Position numbers and translations under genes: made by a program. A model generated the notes under the pieces. That model saw only the letters and a list, made by a program, of their open reading frames with translations. It was not told where the DNA came from and did not search any database. This document shows positions 1-11,249 of a stretch of 64,000 nucleotides of DNA, piece by piece. Source of the stretch: Notamacropus eugenii (Eukaryota; Chordata; Mammalia; Diprotodontia; Macropodidae); NCBI RefSeq assembly GCF_028372415.1, contig NC_092879.1:95390241-95454240 (forward strand), read 5' to 3'. The stretch's first letter is position 1. Each line of letters begins with the position of its first letter.

Positions 1-185
1 TCCGCTACCTGCTAGTGTCCTCCCTAATCTACCATATATTTATTCAATACATTCAATATGTATGCACATATTGTCTTCCCCAGTAGACTATAAGCTCCTT
101 AGACCTGAAGTTGTTTCATTTTGGTCATTGTATCCCTGACACCTGGCACAGCATATAGCAGCTTAATGAATCACTGATGATGGAT
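1..185 (+). mobile_element. L2 LINE 3' end, truncated by window edge
   Basis: The sequence carries the usual terminal wording of L2 elements in sense orientation: 'agactataagctccttag', then a 'cctgacacctggcacagcat' block, then 'cttaatgaatc'. L2 is an old non-LTR retrotransposon. Only the untranslated 3' tail is present. The left limit is not visible because it runs off the window. Confidence 0.6.
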
Positions 186-435
186 TGCTTGGCATGTTAT
201 TACCACAATGCCCAGGCTGAAGAATTCCTAGGTAAGACCTGGTATCTGTGCCACTGGGGTTTTAACTGTGCTCTCCAAGTGGTCTCTTCATAGCAAAAAG
301 AGTGGTCTAACAATATTCTTCCTGTTGGACAAAACAGAACTAGAATGATTCCAGAGTCTTGTCAACTCAAAATACTATGAGCCATTGGTTACAAAAGAGC
401 CACTAGAAAATTCTCTGCATCTTCTGCATTGAGAA

Positions 436-598
436 GCATCATGGTATGGTAAGAAGCTGGATCTTTAGAAGCATGACTTCAAATGCAGATTCTGTTATTT
501 ACTGTGTGACTGTGGGCAAGTCACTAACCTTCTCGGGCCTCATCAGTAAAATGAAAAGACTGGAATACTAAAGTCTCTGCCAGCTCCAAATCTGTGAT
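436..598 (+). mobile_element. MIR/CORE-type SINE, sense
   Basis: A tRNA-derived SINE pattern is visible: 'atcatggtatggtaagaagc' at the 5' side, then 'cttcaaatgcagattctg', 'gtgactgtgggcaagtcact' and 'catcagtaaaatgaaaag'. The order matches the sense strand of MIR-like elements. It is heavily diverged and no target duplication is recognisable. Confidence 0.6.
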
Positions 599-1248
599 GT
601 GGGAGCCAAGATGCTGAACACCAGAATAGGGGAGGATGTCAAAGAAGGCCTGCCTCCATGCTGTAGCTAGTAGGACAAATATCTAGCACTGTACTGGATA
701 TATATGAAAGCAACCCTGACCTAATATACGTTATACTTATTTTTTCTACTAATATGTCAATAATCTCTCCCATATTAAAGAGAGAACTCTGGCTACAATC
801 ATACAATCAATGCCAAACAACTTTTTGAAAACTTAAAAAGTTAAGTTGATTTCTTTGAGGTTCCTAAATATATATTTTATGTCCTGGAGATAAATCTACC
901 TATAGTTTTGTATGTGCGTGTGCGTGCGTATGTATGTACAGCTGAATTTTCCATTTTTAATCACGATATTTTTATAGTCTGTAGCCAGTGCTTTTCATAC
1001 TCTTATTTTTAGTTATCTAAGAACTTTTCCTCAAAAGCTGACAGAAACATCACACTGGGTTTGTTAGCCTAAAGGTGCAGCAGGCCAAAGTTTAAAATGG
1101 CACATTTCTGTAATTACTGCAGTCGGGGTAGTAATCTCACTAGTCAACATTCCAGTCAACATTCAGTGGCAATTGGAACTTTTCCATAAGGGAATTACAT
1201 CTTTGCTGGTTAGAGACTCAACAATCCTGTCTTCCCTAAAATGCTCAC
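599..1248. other. Unassigned, AT-rich
   Basis: No gene, RNA or clear repeat was recognised. A short TG/CG-containing run at about 908-940 resembles a decayed (TG)n microsatellite. This would be intron or intergenic sequence next to the exon candidate at 1249-1319. Confidence 0.5.
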
Positions 1249-1319
1249 CTTCATACACATGGGTTTTTAAAAGATGCATGTTCTTTGGGTAGTATCTGAT
1301 CAGGTCTCTTTCCCCTCGT
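1249..1319 (-). CDS. Candidate internal coding exon, gene unknown
   Basis: On the minus strand a long pyrimidine tract ends in 'catcattgtag' just before position 1319, and the exon is followed after position 1249 by the donor 'AAG|GTGAGCAT'. The 71 bp between them are open in one frame (1 base, 23 codons, 1 base), reading ERDLIRYYPKNMHLL in the middle. The other two frames contain stops. No family was recognised. A chance pair of splice sites is possible because the upstream pyrimidine tract is the complement of an A-rich run. It lies in the same orientation as the candidates at 12.4 and 26.3 kb, so they could belong to one gene. That link is inference. Confidence 0.35.
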
Positions 1320-1330
1320 CTACAATGATG

Positions 1331-1376
1331 TAAAAAAGAAAATTACTAAAAAAAAAAGAAAGAAAAAAGAAAAATG
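1331..1376. repeat. A-rich tract
   Basis: Almost uninterrupted A/G sequence with an 11-A run. It could be an eroded poly(A) tail. On the minus strand it would act as a polypyrimidine tract for the exon candidate at 1249-1319. Confidence 0.6.
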
Positions 1377-1507
1377 TTGAAAATGAAATGAGTGTTCATT
1401 GATTCAGGATTAGTTGACCAAAACATGGAATAGGAATGCAACCTACAAGCACAAGTGTTACCATTTAACCTTGTCCTCTCTAGCAGATTGCCCCCTCTAC
1501 CATCCCG

Positions 1508-1766
1508 GTTGTTGTTTAGATGTTTTTCAGTAATATCAGACTCCCTATGACTTCATTTGGGGTTTTTTTGACAAAGATCCTGGAGTGGTTTGCCATTTTC
1601 TTGACCAGCTCATTTTACAGATGAGGAAACTGAAGCAAACAGGGGGAAGTGACGACCAGAGTCACACAGCTAGGAAGTGTCTGAGGTTAGATTTGAACTC
1701 AGGAAGATGAATCGTTCTGACTCCAGGCCAGGCATTCTATATACTGCAGTGCCACACAGCTGCATC
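1508..1766 (-). mobile_element. Marsupial-type MIR/CORE SINE, antisense
   Basis: The reverse complement runs from a tRNA-like head ('gcagctgtgtggcactgcag') through 'ttcaaatctaacctcagaca' and 'cagtttcctcatctgtaaaa' to a tail with 'ggcaaaccactccaggatct' and AACAAC. The full-length layout is preserved (about 260 bp). The same family occurs at 23.4, 30.5, 40.3, 41.7 and 54.9 kb. Confidence 0.8.
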
Positions 1767-1874
1767 CCCATTCTCTCCCTACTCTTTCTTCAATTTCTCC
1801 TCAACTGCAGATTGTTTCCCTTCTGTCTGAAACTCAAAAACTCCTCTCTTGATTTCTCCATCCCCATCTTTCAT

Positions 1875-2935
1875 GGTGAAATTCCTTGAGAAGCTCACCT
1901 ACAACTGAGGCCTCTGCTTCCTTTCCACTTATTCTCTTCAGTCTGGCTTCTGACCTCAATCCTTCAACAGAAATGCCAATGCTCCCTTCACTACCAAAGC
2001 AAACGGCCTTTTCTCGGTCCTCATCCCTCCTGACCTTTCTTTAGTCTTTGACACCGTTAATTACTCTGTTCTTGATTCTCTTTTCTCTCTGTTTTGGTGA
2101 TAAATCTCTCTTCTGGGTCCCCACCCCCTAGCTGCCTGATTGATCTTTTTCAGGATCCTTTACTGGATCTTGATTCAGGTCATGCTTGCTAACCACAGAT
2201 ATCCCTATGGCTCTGTCCTAGGCCCTCTTCTCTCTATATAACTATTTCACTTAGTGTTATCATCTCCTATGAATTCAGATATCATCTCTATGCAAGATGT
2301 ATTTAATGACTCTCCTGATCCCAGTCTCACACCTCCAAAAGCCTATTGGACATCTCGAACTAGACAACTTGAAATGGATGTCCTGTAGGCATCTTAAACT
2401 CAAAATGTTCCAAACTGAATTTGTTATTTCCCTCCAAATCCTCCCCTTTTTTCTAAATTCCCTATTACTGCAGAGGGTACCACCATCCTCCCATCAGTCA
2501 CCCAGGCTGACAAGAGGTAAATGTCATCCTGGACTCCTCATTCCCTCTCTACCCACAGGCAATCAGTCACCAAGGACAAATAGAAAAATCTCCATTTTGA
2601 TTCTGAAAGTCCTTCATAATCTTGCTTCTTACCTTTCCAGTCTTCTTCCACTTTTCTCCCCTCCACAGACTCTACAATTCAGCAACACTGAACTTTTTCC
2701 TATTCTTTGCACAAAACAGCACATCTCTGACTTTCATGAATTTTCACTGGCTATCCTCCACATTTGTCATGTTCTCCCCTCTGGTCTCTACCCCTGGCTT
2801 CCTTCAAGTCTCAGCTAAAATGCTATGTTCTTCAAGAAACCTTTCCTGGTTCCCCCTTAATACTAGGGCCTTCCCTCTGAGATTATCTCCAACTTACCCT
2901 CTCTATATGTTGTTTTCTCAACAAATCAAGTTAAC
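1875..2935 (+). mobile_element. L2 LINE, reverse-transcriptase ORF remnant through 3' region
   Basis: Sense L2 sequence of about 1 kb. It holds a decayed reverse-transcriptase segment: a 'ctttgacaccgttaattact' stretch (D-TVN/DH type), 'ggctctgtcctaggccctct', a degraded YADD-type region near 2290, and a 'caagaggtaaatgtcatcct' block. The 3' segment with 'cttcttccacttttctcccc' follows. Frames are broken throughout. A 173-codon open run starting at 2297 is not in the ancestral frame. L2 is a CR1-clade non-LTR retrotransposon that copies itself by target-primed reverse transcription. Confidence 0.7.
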
Positions 2936-3290
2936 AAAACATTTATTAAGTGCTCACTATCTGCCAGGCATTATGCTAAAGACTGGGAATACAGATCCAA
3001 GTAAAAAGAAGCTGGGCCCTGACCTTGAGGAGCTTATATTCTAATAAGGGAAGACAACATATAAAAGGACGCTGAAAAGGACAGAGAAATGCAGAAGGTA
3101 CCCACTGTGGGGCCTAGTGGAAAAAGAAGTCTGGAGAGTAAAGAGCTGAGCCTGGAGCGAACATGGTTAGCCTGGGCCATTCCTTAAAATGCAGGTTCCA
3201 GGAGGAAATGACCAATCAAAGGAAGGGCCCACAGGGGCAAAGGGATCTTCTGGAGTTCAAGAAAGCCACAGAAGCTAAACCATCTTTCAA
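2936..3290 (-). mobile_element. L2-type LINE 3' part, antisense
   Basis: Starts with 'catttattaagtgctcacta' and 'tgccaggcattatgctaaag', the reverse complement of the L2 terminus, followed by 'cttgaggagcttatattcta'. The continuation resembles the copy at 57345-58010 more than the one at 16172, so two subfamilies are present. It abuts the sense L2 at 1875-2935 tail to tail. Confidence 0.6.
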
Positions 3291-4140
3291 GGTCAGGGGG
3301 CTGCTGGAGCCTATAAGCCACTTGAGGGTAGACTAGCATCTGGGATATAGTAGGCAATTCAATGGAGCTTGCTTGTTGACTTGATTTGACCCTGGAGAAT
3401 TAATAGGGAAACCGACCTTCCTATTCTCAGAAGACATGGGACTCATAATGGTAGACTAGGTAGATATTAGCAGATTGGTTTGCTGGGCTGAATGGCTTTG
3501 CTAAATGGCTTTCTTTGTTATAAGGAAAGGTTCAATGGGGATGGGAGGATAAATGGAAACAAGTGTGGTATAAATAGGAAAAAAAAAGCTTTTTAAAGAC
3601 ACTATTAATAAGAAACACATACAAACAACACCCCCAATATGGCTCTGAGTTTAAAATCCACATGGAACAAATCACCAGGGTGTAGCTGCATGCTGACAAA
3701 GGCTGGTCTCCTTCTATGACAGGTGTGCTTTCAAGGTTCTTTTGATCCTGTTCCTGTTTTGTGTTCTCTAAAGCCAACAGCTGCGATCACTGTTTAGTGT
3801 CTATAGGGCCCAAATTCCTTTCTTTTTTATAGTCTTTGAGTAATTCCATTTCCCTCCTTCCCTCAATGTTACTACTGTTCTGTTTTAGGGTGGGGGTGGG
3901 GATAAGGCTTGAAGTCTTTGTAGCTGGCCCACAGTCAGGCAACTCTAGTTGGGAAGCTTGAGTCAGTCATCTAGGCTTAGACCAGTAGAACCTACCCCAA
4001 AAGAACCTAGGGTTTTCTTTACTGGGGACGATCCAGAGTCAGGTTGGACTTACTAGAGACTCTGTAAACCCAACACATTCCTTGAATCACAGCCATGGGA
4101 TCATAGTTTTAGAGTTGGGAGAGACCTTAGATATATATAG
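3291..4140. other. Unassigned
   Basis: No gene or confident repeat was recognised. Short open frames such as the minus-strand run at 3532-3777 lack family features or splice support. A MIR-like scrap ('tagttttagagttgggagag') lies at its right edge. Confidence 0.5.
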
Positions 4141-4390
4141 ATCAAGTATTAAGCACTTCCTACACTGTAGGCCAGGGATCCTCAGGTGTGGCTTTTTGAC
4201 TGAGTCCAAGTTTTACCAAACAAATCCTTTTATGTAGGGAATTTGTCCTGTAAAGTTTGGATTCAGTCAAAGAGTAGCTCCTGAGGCTCTAGAGGGCCAC
4301 TTGTGACCTCAAGGCTGCAGGCTCCCCACCCCTGCTATAGGCACTATGCTAAGTGTTGGGATATAAATACAAGAACACAAGATGATCCCC
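4141..4390 (-). mobile_element. L2 fragment split by a MITE
   Basis: The antisense L2 terminus ('agtattaagcacttcctaca') stops at 4172 and resumes at 4335 with 'aggcactatgctaagtgttg'. The intervening 162 bp are a hAT-type element. The L2 is therefore the older of the two. Confidence 0.65.
4173..4334. mobile_element. hAT-type MITE with 8-bp target duplication
   Basis: A 162-bp near-palindrome begins cagggatcctc and ends ccccacccctg. Internal arms 'actgagtccaagttttac' and 'gtaaagtttggattcagt' are reverse complements with few mismatches. It is flanked by CTGTAGGC (4165-4172) and CTATAGGC (4335-4342), an 8-bp target duplication with one change, which is diagnostic of hAT transposition. It has no coding capacity, so it would have been moved by a transposase in trans. 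It resembles OposCharlie-type elements known in marsupials; that name is from memory. Confidence 0.75.
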
Positions 4391-5204
4391 GCCCTAAAAA
4401 GTTCACTACAAGTTTGACTTTTAAAGTTTTGCATGACCTGTAAGCCAAACAGACACAGTCTGTGGATAAAGTATGAGCAAATGTAAGAGAGCCTTCTTAT
4501 GTATTTTACGTCCTAGACTTCAAAACTCTGAAGATCTCAAATTCTGCAAAATGAATTGGTACACTGTGTGTGTGTGTGTTACCACACAAAAACCTGGTAA
4601 AATACCTAAAATGTCCAAGTAAGAAGCAGCAGCAAAGCCCTGCTCTCTCCTATTTTACCAAAAAGTGAGGAAGAATATCAGGCCAAATAGTGATCAAGAA
4701 CACAAGGAAAAAACGGACAGTGATTCTTTTTTTCAGCCCAGATCAGCCATCAGGGGATAGCCAGAGACCTCGTGGGACTGGGCATCCAGGAAGGCCTGCA
4801 CATAGTCTGTGGTCTGTGGCTGTGAAACAGGGCAAAGCAGTCCAGTGCTACAAATGAAAGAACACTAGAAGCTACGTAACTCCAACTCTTGAGCTGGTTG
4901 AGTTTCCAGCATAGGATAAGGCTAGAGGCCATGAGGATACCTGGGTAAGGAATGGTTAAAGATACAGGGTCAACTGGGTCTGAGGTTTAGCAGGGAGTCG
5001 GAACATGAAGCAAGCCAGCAGCTGTATCATTCTGACCTGTCCCATTCTGGGCTGTCCTTGCTAACTGATTGCCTAGAAGGAGAGAGAGTGTGAGGAATCC
5101 AGAATGATACGTCATTTGTCAGCCTGGGTGACTGATGGGAAGATGGTGGGGCCCTCAGCAGGAACAGGGAATTTAGAAAAAGGCTCCCCTTTATGGGGAA
5201 AAGA
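4391..5204. other. Unassigned, contains a weak exon candidate
   Basis: Mostly unique-looking sequence with a short (GT)n run at 4566-4580. The only structure noted is the minus-strand open segment at 4733-4819, given separately. Confidence 0.4.
4733..4819 (-). CDS. Weak candidate terminal coding exon
   Basis: On the minus strand, acceptor-like 'ttgccctgtttcacag' is followed by 28 open codons and a stop. The peptide includes TTDYVQAFLDAQSHEVSGYP. No polyadenylation signal was confirmed downstream. An open run of 29 codons is common by chance. If 1249-1319 is a downstream exon of the same gene, this cannot be the last exon of the same isoform. Confidence 0.15.
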   Translation of the reverse strand, partial: PQTTDYVQAFLDAQSHEVSGYPLMADLG

Positions 5205-5345
5205 TAGTCAATTCAGTTTAGGACATTTTGAGTTTAAGATGTCTACTGGACATCCATTTCAAGATGTGTAGTTCGAGATGTCCAATAGGCCAGATTTGAA
5301 CTCAGGTCTTCCTGACTCCAGGCCCAGCATTCTGTCATTACACAG
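5205..5345 (-). mobile_element. L2 fragment followed by SINE remnant, antisense
   Basis: 'gagtttaagatgtctactgg' and 'tcgagatgtccaatagg' match the internal part of the antisense L2 family seen at 16.2 and 33.5 kb. The stretch from about 5290 ('cagatttgaactcaggtctt') is the 5' end of a MIR-like SINE in antisense. Confidence 0.5.
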
Positions 5346-5499
5346 CATCTTCTCTTGGGGAAATATGAAAAGTGAAGGGTGATCTTTCATTTAATAGAGG
5401 ACTTCCAGGTATTCCTAATGAAATTACCAGAGTTTAGCAGAAATTCTCAAATGTAAAGAAAGGAGTCAGGAGGAACATTAAAAAGTTAAATAAATTTAA

Positions 5500-8010
5500 A
5501 CAATTAGAATATGACTATATAAGCATGAAGTGTTTATATTCTTACAAAGGGAGAAGAAAAAAGTGTCCCCTTAGAATCCTAATGTCATCAAGGGGATTAA
5601 ATAACACAAAGGCCCTGGGAGTGACTTTATTAAGCTTTAATGATTTTAAAAGAAAGAAAAGGGAGAGAAAAACGAATACACTAGAGAAGAAAGGAGAAAC
5701 AAAGATAGGGGAATAATATATAATATAATCTGAGAGAGCAAAAAGAAGACTACACAAACAAGAAAGAAAGGATGGAGGAGACAGGTTCTCTTGAACCTCA
5801 CTTTCATCTGAACAAAATGAGGTTAGAACACATACACAGACAAAGAGCTTGGTTTATAAATATATTAATTGCAACAGGGAAACAGTAGGGACCTGGGAGA
5901 GGAGAGACAGGGAAATGACAGAAACCATAAGCAAAGCCAATTCCTAGATCAGAGGATAGATCATAAGGGGGAGTTTAAAAGGAAAGAAAGAAAGGGTAAG
6001 AATCTATGATTGGGCCTGGAGGGGAAGGAGAGACTAATTACATCAAGCCTATAGCACTGGTGCTGAGCACACTCCTCTCAAAAACACCCTTTTTTGTAAA
6101 GAGGGGGTAGGGAGCAAAGAGACAAAACGCACAAGAGAATAGGATGGTGGGGAATACACCATTAATGATCAACATCATGGTCAGCTTCACATTAGGAATG
6201 TGAATGGTATGAACTCATCCAGAAAATGAAACAGGATAGCAAAATAGATAAAATGAATCTAATAACATGTTGTTTACATGAACATACGTGACACTTAAAG
6301 ATTCACAGAATTAAAACAAGGGGCTGGAGCAAAATCCATTATGCCTCAATGAAAGCAAAAAAGCAGGGACAGCAATCATGATTTCAGACAAACCAAAACC
6401 AAAAGCAAAAATAGACTTGATTTAAAAAAACAAAAAGAGAAACTACTTTTTTCTGAAAGGTATCACAGTCAATGAATTAATATCAAAACTCAACATATAT
6501 GCAATAGATGTGACATTAAATACTTAAGAGAAAAGCTAGGTGGCTTACAGGGAGACAGAGTAAAACTATAAGAGTAGGGAACCTTGATGTACCCCTTTTA
6601 TAGATACACAAATCTAACAAAACATAAACAAGAAATAAGGTAAAGACCTAAAGAAAATTTTAGAAAAGTTAGATATGATAGTTCTCTGGCAATTATTGAA
6701 TGAAAATTGAAAGGATTATACATATTTTCAGGTGTTCATAACATCTTTACAAAAATTGACAAAATAAAGGCATAAAACTGCACAAATGCAGAAAAGCAGA
6801 AATAGTAAATACCCTTTACTGACCACAGTTCAATAAAAAGTATATTCAGCAAAAGACTCTTTAAGGTATTAAAAATTAATTGGACACTAAACACTTAATG
6901 TTAAGGAATTGGTAGGTCAAAGAACAAATGATAGCAACCATAGCTAATTTCATCAAAAATAATGATAATAATGAAACAACATTTAACAACATAGGGGATG
7001 CAGCCAAAGTAGTATGTAAGAGAAAGTTTATATCTCTAAATACTTTCATTAACAAAAGAAAAAAAAAGAATAGATTAATGAACTGGGCATGAAACTAAAA
7101 AAAAAAAAATAACTAGAATATCAACAAAAAATTTTAAACCCTAATTTAACACCAAAATAGAAACTGAAAACCAAGGAAGAGATTAAGAAAAATGGTAACA
7201 AAACAAAAAACACTGAGTTAGTCATTTATTAACTATCAAGTAATCTGATTTTTTTTTAATAGGAAAAATCAGTAGCATAAAAAGAGAAAAGGGTAATTTA
7301 CAACAAATGAAGTAGAAATAAAGAAAATTATTAGAAACTCTTTTGCCAACAAAACTGACAATTTAAATCACAAAAATTTAAGCTACTTATATTAACAAAA
7401 TGTGAAATAGGGAACTTCACCCAATCTCAGAAAAAGAAATTAAACAATGAACTCCCAAAGAAAAAAGACTCCAGGTCCAGAAGGATTTACAAGTAATGTG
7501 AAACATTCAAAGAACAAGTAATTTCAAAATCACATAAACTTGTCTGCAAAAATAGGAACAGAAAGAATACTACCAAATGATACAAATATGGTCTTAATAT
7601 AGACTCCATGGAGAGAAAAAAAAGAGACAGAAAGCTACAGATCAATCTCTCTAATAAACATTGACATAAAAATTTTAAATAAAAAATATTAGCAAAGGCT
7701 ACATTAACATATAGAAAATTCCAGTTCTTCAGTAACTTCAGCAAGTCTCGGCCACATAAAACTATGCTGGTTCTGGTATAAAAAAGACTTGGCTCATATA
7801 TGGTCACTTTGAGAAGGACTGAATCAAAAGAAATTATATACTGTGTCCAGGTTGGATTTATGCCAGGAATTCAAAGTTGTTTCATATTAAAAAATGTAAT
7901 TGACCATATTGATAATAAGAATAATAAAAATCCTATTATATCAATAGATGGAGAAAAGGCTTTTGACAAAATTCAACACTCATTTCTGTTTTAAAAAAAT
8001 ACTAGAAAGC
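5500..8010 (+). mobile_element. L1 LINE, decayed ORF2 (endonuclease to early RT)
   Basis: A broken L1 ORF2 reads left to right. The endonuclease part includes AIMISDKPKPKAKIDLI near 6375-6425, equivalent to the L1 AILISDK block. The reverse-transcriptase part at 7800-7994 includes QVGFMPGIQSCF and ISIDGEKAFDKIQ, matching the RT1-RT3 entry of L1. Many stops and indels interrupt it. The element breaks off after FDKIQ at about 8010, so the catalytic YADD and C-terminal region are absent. The non-coding lead-in before 6100 looks like inter-ORF or UTR sequence. Confidence 0.75.
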
Positions 8011-9817
8011 CTAGGAATACACAGACCTTTCCTTTTTATGGTCATAGCATCCATCTCCAGAGTCAGCTGCCCAGAACTACTTCTAAGTGTGAAGTACCCT
8101 CTTCCCCTCAGGCCTCACTTTCTGATTGGCTGTAAGAGGGTAGTACTGGAAAGAAGTACTGAGTCAAATCAGAGCCCAAAGAAAATATCATGGAAAATAA
8201 AGAATACAGGGACAAAGGGCAGAGAGACCCTAGGGAGCCTTAGCCTGCCACAGTAACAGTGGGGTGGTCAGAAGAGAAAGAGGGCAACAGTAATAACTGA
8301 CTGCCCTTGCCCTCAATAATAAGATCTGAAATTTTGATTTGGCCTTTGGGGTTGGCAGGTTAAATGCTCTCATTTTACAAGGAAACCAAGGCCCAAAGCA
8401 GTGAAGTGACTTGCTCAAGGCAGAGAGTAGCAATGACAGGAGTCACACCCTATTCACAACAGCAAGGTCACCCTGAGAAGACAACACATTGTCTTTTGGC
8501 CCCTAGGAGAAAGTTTTCCCTAGAGGAGCTGGAAGGAACGTGTTAGCATTCAACACACAAAATGACTTCTGGAGAATGCTGTTTTTATACCATGCATGGC
8601 CTCTCAGAGCATCCAGGGGTGATGCCAAATTCATGGGATGCTTCTTCTGGTCAAGAAGAAATAAACCCTTAACTCAACTCTGAGACCTTTCCAAAGGATA
8701 TGGTCCTCTTCTTGTGTGTGATCAACAAATATACATCCTTAGGGAACCATTAGGGAACCATGTCTAACATCTGCTAGCCCTTACCTCCCAGTAAGAGTGC
8801 CCAAAACCAAGGCAGAGGACAAAACACGCTGTCCCAGAGTCAATAATCACCATGGTTGTGCTGCTGTGTGGACTGCCCTACCTGTATCAGTGCTCGCCAT
8901 GCTGTTCCCAACTCTGCTCTTCGCCTGCTTCCTGCAGGCCAGACGGACCCCTTGATCTCCACCCCTGCCCGTATATACCCAGACTCCACTTCTCCCTGTG
9001 CCTTTCTGCCCACTATGACTCACAAGACCACTCACTGCGTATACACTCTGCCTATGTCCCTACTGCTGATAAGGGTTTCTAAGCAATGAAACTCACTAAG
9101 CACCCTACCAAGAGAGCTCCTGAGACTAGATAATCTCTGCCTGTCCTTAATGCTTTGACCTGGCACCTGGACTGTGGGGGACAGGGGTCTCTCTCCTCGG
9201 AGGTCTCCAAACAGAGGCTAGCTACCACTTGTCAGATATGTTAGAGCAGGGGGTCTTTTTAAGTTGGAGTAGATGGCTACTCTCAAGTCCTATCCAGCTC
9301 TTCAATTCTGTGATTCAGACTGGGCTTCGGGCCTCTACATTCACAGTACCCACATACCCTTTCTTTTTCTATCAACTCCTGGTCATTAGGAAACATTCCC
9401 TATAACTCTGATTTTAAAAATACCTTTTGGACTGGAACATTAGCCAAAGGCTCCTGCAAATCTAACTCCATTACATCACTGAGTCCTACCTATCCATAGG
9501 CTTACTGCCCTTAAAAAAAACGTTCCAGTACATAAAGTGGATATTCTGTGGTCTTGCAGAAGTCATGTTGCACCGGCCCCAACATAGGTATGTTTGCTGA
9601 AAGCTTGGGCAATCCAATGCCTTTTTACGTTCTCAGTGCTTTCCTCTTGTGAGAAGGAGATTCATTTCTCTCTAGCTCTTTGGGTCTTCTCTAAAAAAAT
9701 CATAACTTACACATATCCTGAACAATGTTCTTCCAAGTAACAATTTAATGGAATACAGCCATCCAAGAGTATAAGATCATAAGGGGGACTAGTCTCTCTT
9801 TTGGTTCATTTCATTTG
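8011..9817. other. Mostly unassigned; small MIR piece
   Basis: A MIR remnant in antisense is visible at about 8365-8450 ('ttttacaaggaaaccaaggc', 'gtgacttgctcaaggcagag'). A SINE head fragment lies at 9240-9325. The open frames around 8850-9089 overlap on both strands, show no family features and are not called as genes. A minus-strand donor-like site (GGGAG|GTAAGG) lies near 8785 without a convincing open exon. Confidence 0.4.
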
Positions 9818-9828
9818 TACAAGATTTT

Positions 9829-10247
9829 TGTTGTTGTTGTGCTTGTTCTTCGTTCTCAAAGAGGAACATGACATCAAGATGATGACGTGATTAAAATAGT
9901 AACTGTTTCTCTTTCTCCCAGGAACCTGAGGGTCTTCTCTGGTTTGATTTTTTTCTTTGGATTAAAAGGGCCATCCCTTGAGTAACTTAAAGAAGCCAAT
10001 TCATTGAATGGGTGTATCTCACTCAAAGTGAAAATGTGTTAAGACCTCAGCCTGAAAGGGCTAGGGTCTCCCATTGTATCCTGGGCCATCTCCAGTCCCC
10101 CTGATGAATATCAGGCCAGGGGACCCAGAAGGCTCAGGACAAGAAAGTGAGGTTGGTGACCTTACACAGCCCTCCCTCACTCAAATCAAAGTCAAGTGCA
10201 AGTCATGTCATCATATTGATGTCATGATCCTCTTTGACAAGGACAAA
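9829..10247 (+). mobile_element. (CAA)n-tailed SINE-like element with inverted copy of its own tail
   Basis: The body from 9891 ('aatagtaactgtttctcttt', then 'ggccatcccttgagtaactt') to 10247 is one of five copies in the window of a roughly 385-bp family ending 'gatgtcatggtcctctttga' plus (CAA)n. Here 9829-9890 is the reverse complement of that same 3' end, so the element can fold back. An 11-bp direct repeat, TACAAGATTTT, flanks the whole (9818-9828 and 10248-10258), so the inverted part belongs to one insertion. The (CAA)n tail suggests an RTE-type helper. The family name was not verified. Confidence 0.7.
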
Positions 10248-10258
10248 TACAAGATTTT

Positions 10259-11245
10259 ACAAAATCACTGAAAGTCTATTCTTAAATGTTGTTCCAACAG
10301 ATGCCCAATATCTCAAGAATCACTTAAAATCACTAGTCTATAATGTTTGCTGCAGGGTCTGTTTGGAGACAAAGATGCTCTAACCAATTTTGGAATGATA
10401 CTCTGGAATTAGGTTTAGAGAAATTATAAAGATGGAGACATAATCCTTAAGTTCTCAATGTAACTGTCAAAGCGGTTACTAAGGCTTCAGGGAGCTTTGG
10501 GCAGGGAGGCTATGATAAACATCCACTTCCAGCTTATATAAGCAAATGGACAGTCTTTGTGACTTCTAATTCCTTATACCAAAACACATTTCAAGGCTCT
10601 CAAGCTTGCATGTTCTGGGTCAGAAGTGTCAAACACAAGGTTAGTTGCCTGATTAAAGCCAGAGTAAAATGTAATTGGGAAACATTTAGTCAAATAAATA
10701 AAAATGCAACAGAACACAGATCATGCTAATACAGGACTTTCTAAGGCAGTACGTGACCTGCAAGGATCCTTACAGACAGTCTGGTGGCCCCATTTTCTAT
10801 TTGCGTCTGCTACCGCTGTTCTAAGTGATTTCCAAAAAGCAGAGCATAGCTTGCCGAACTGAATCGTGCAGCTATAAAAAGCAGCTACAGGCAGAAGACT
10901 TCCAAAATGCTGATGATTCCCAAACTGGAATTTCTCAGATGATTCTTAAGCCATTTTCATTGCCAGGAAATATTTGTTTCTCTTTTTCATAGAATGAAAT
11001 GGTGCGAGGTTAAGGCTCATTCCCAAAGGAGGTAGTGGAAATAACATCACCATGTACCAACATAGAAATTTTAAAATATGACTAATATAGTTTTTGCCAC
11101 TGATAGCAACTGCAAAGATACTGAGTACTCAACATTACCATTCGCTTTAGTGAACTATTAAAACTCACTAATAATGTGCAGAAATTTCAAATATATTTGA
11201 AGAATATTTAAAATGACTCTTGAATTACTTTTTTTTAGAAAATTG
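10259..11245. other. Unassigned, repeat-poor
   Basis: No repeat family was recognised. Part of it (about 10780-10990) keeps several CpGs in otherwise AT-rich sequence, which sometimes marks conserved non-coding DNA. No open frame or splice pair stands out. Confidence 0.35.
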
Positions 11246-11249
11246 CAGT

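Noticed and set aside
2297..2818. 173-codon plus-strand open frame
   Set aside because: It lies in an L2 remnant and does not follow the ancestral reverse-transcriptase frame.
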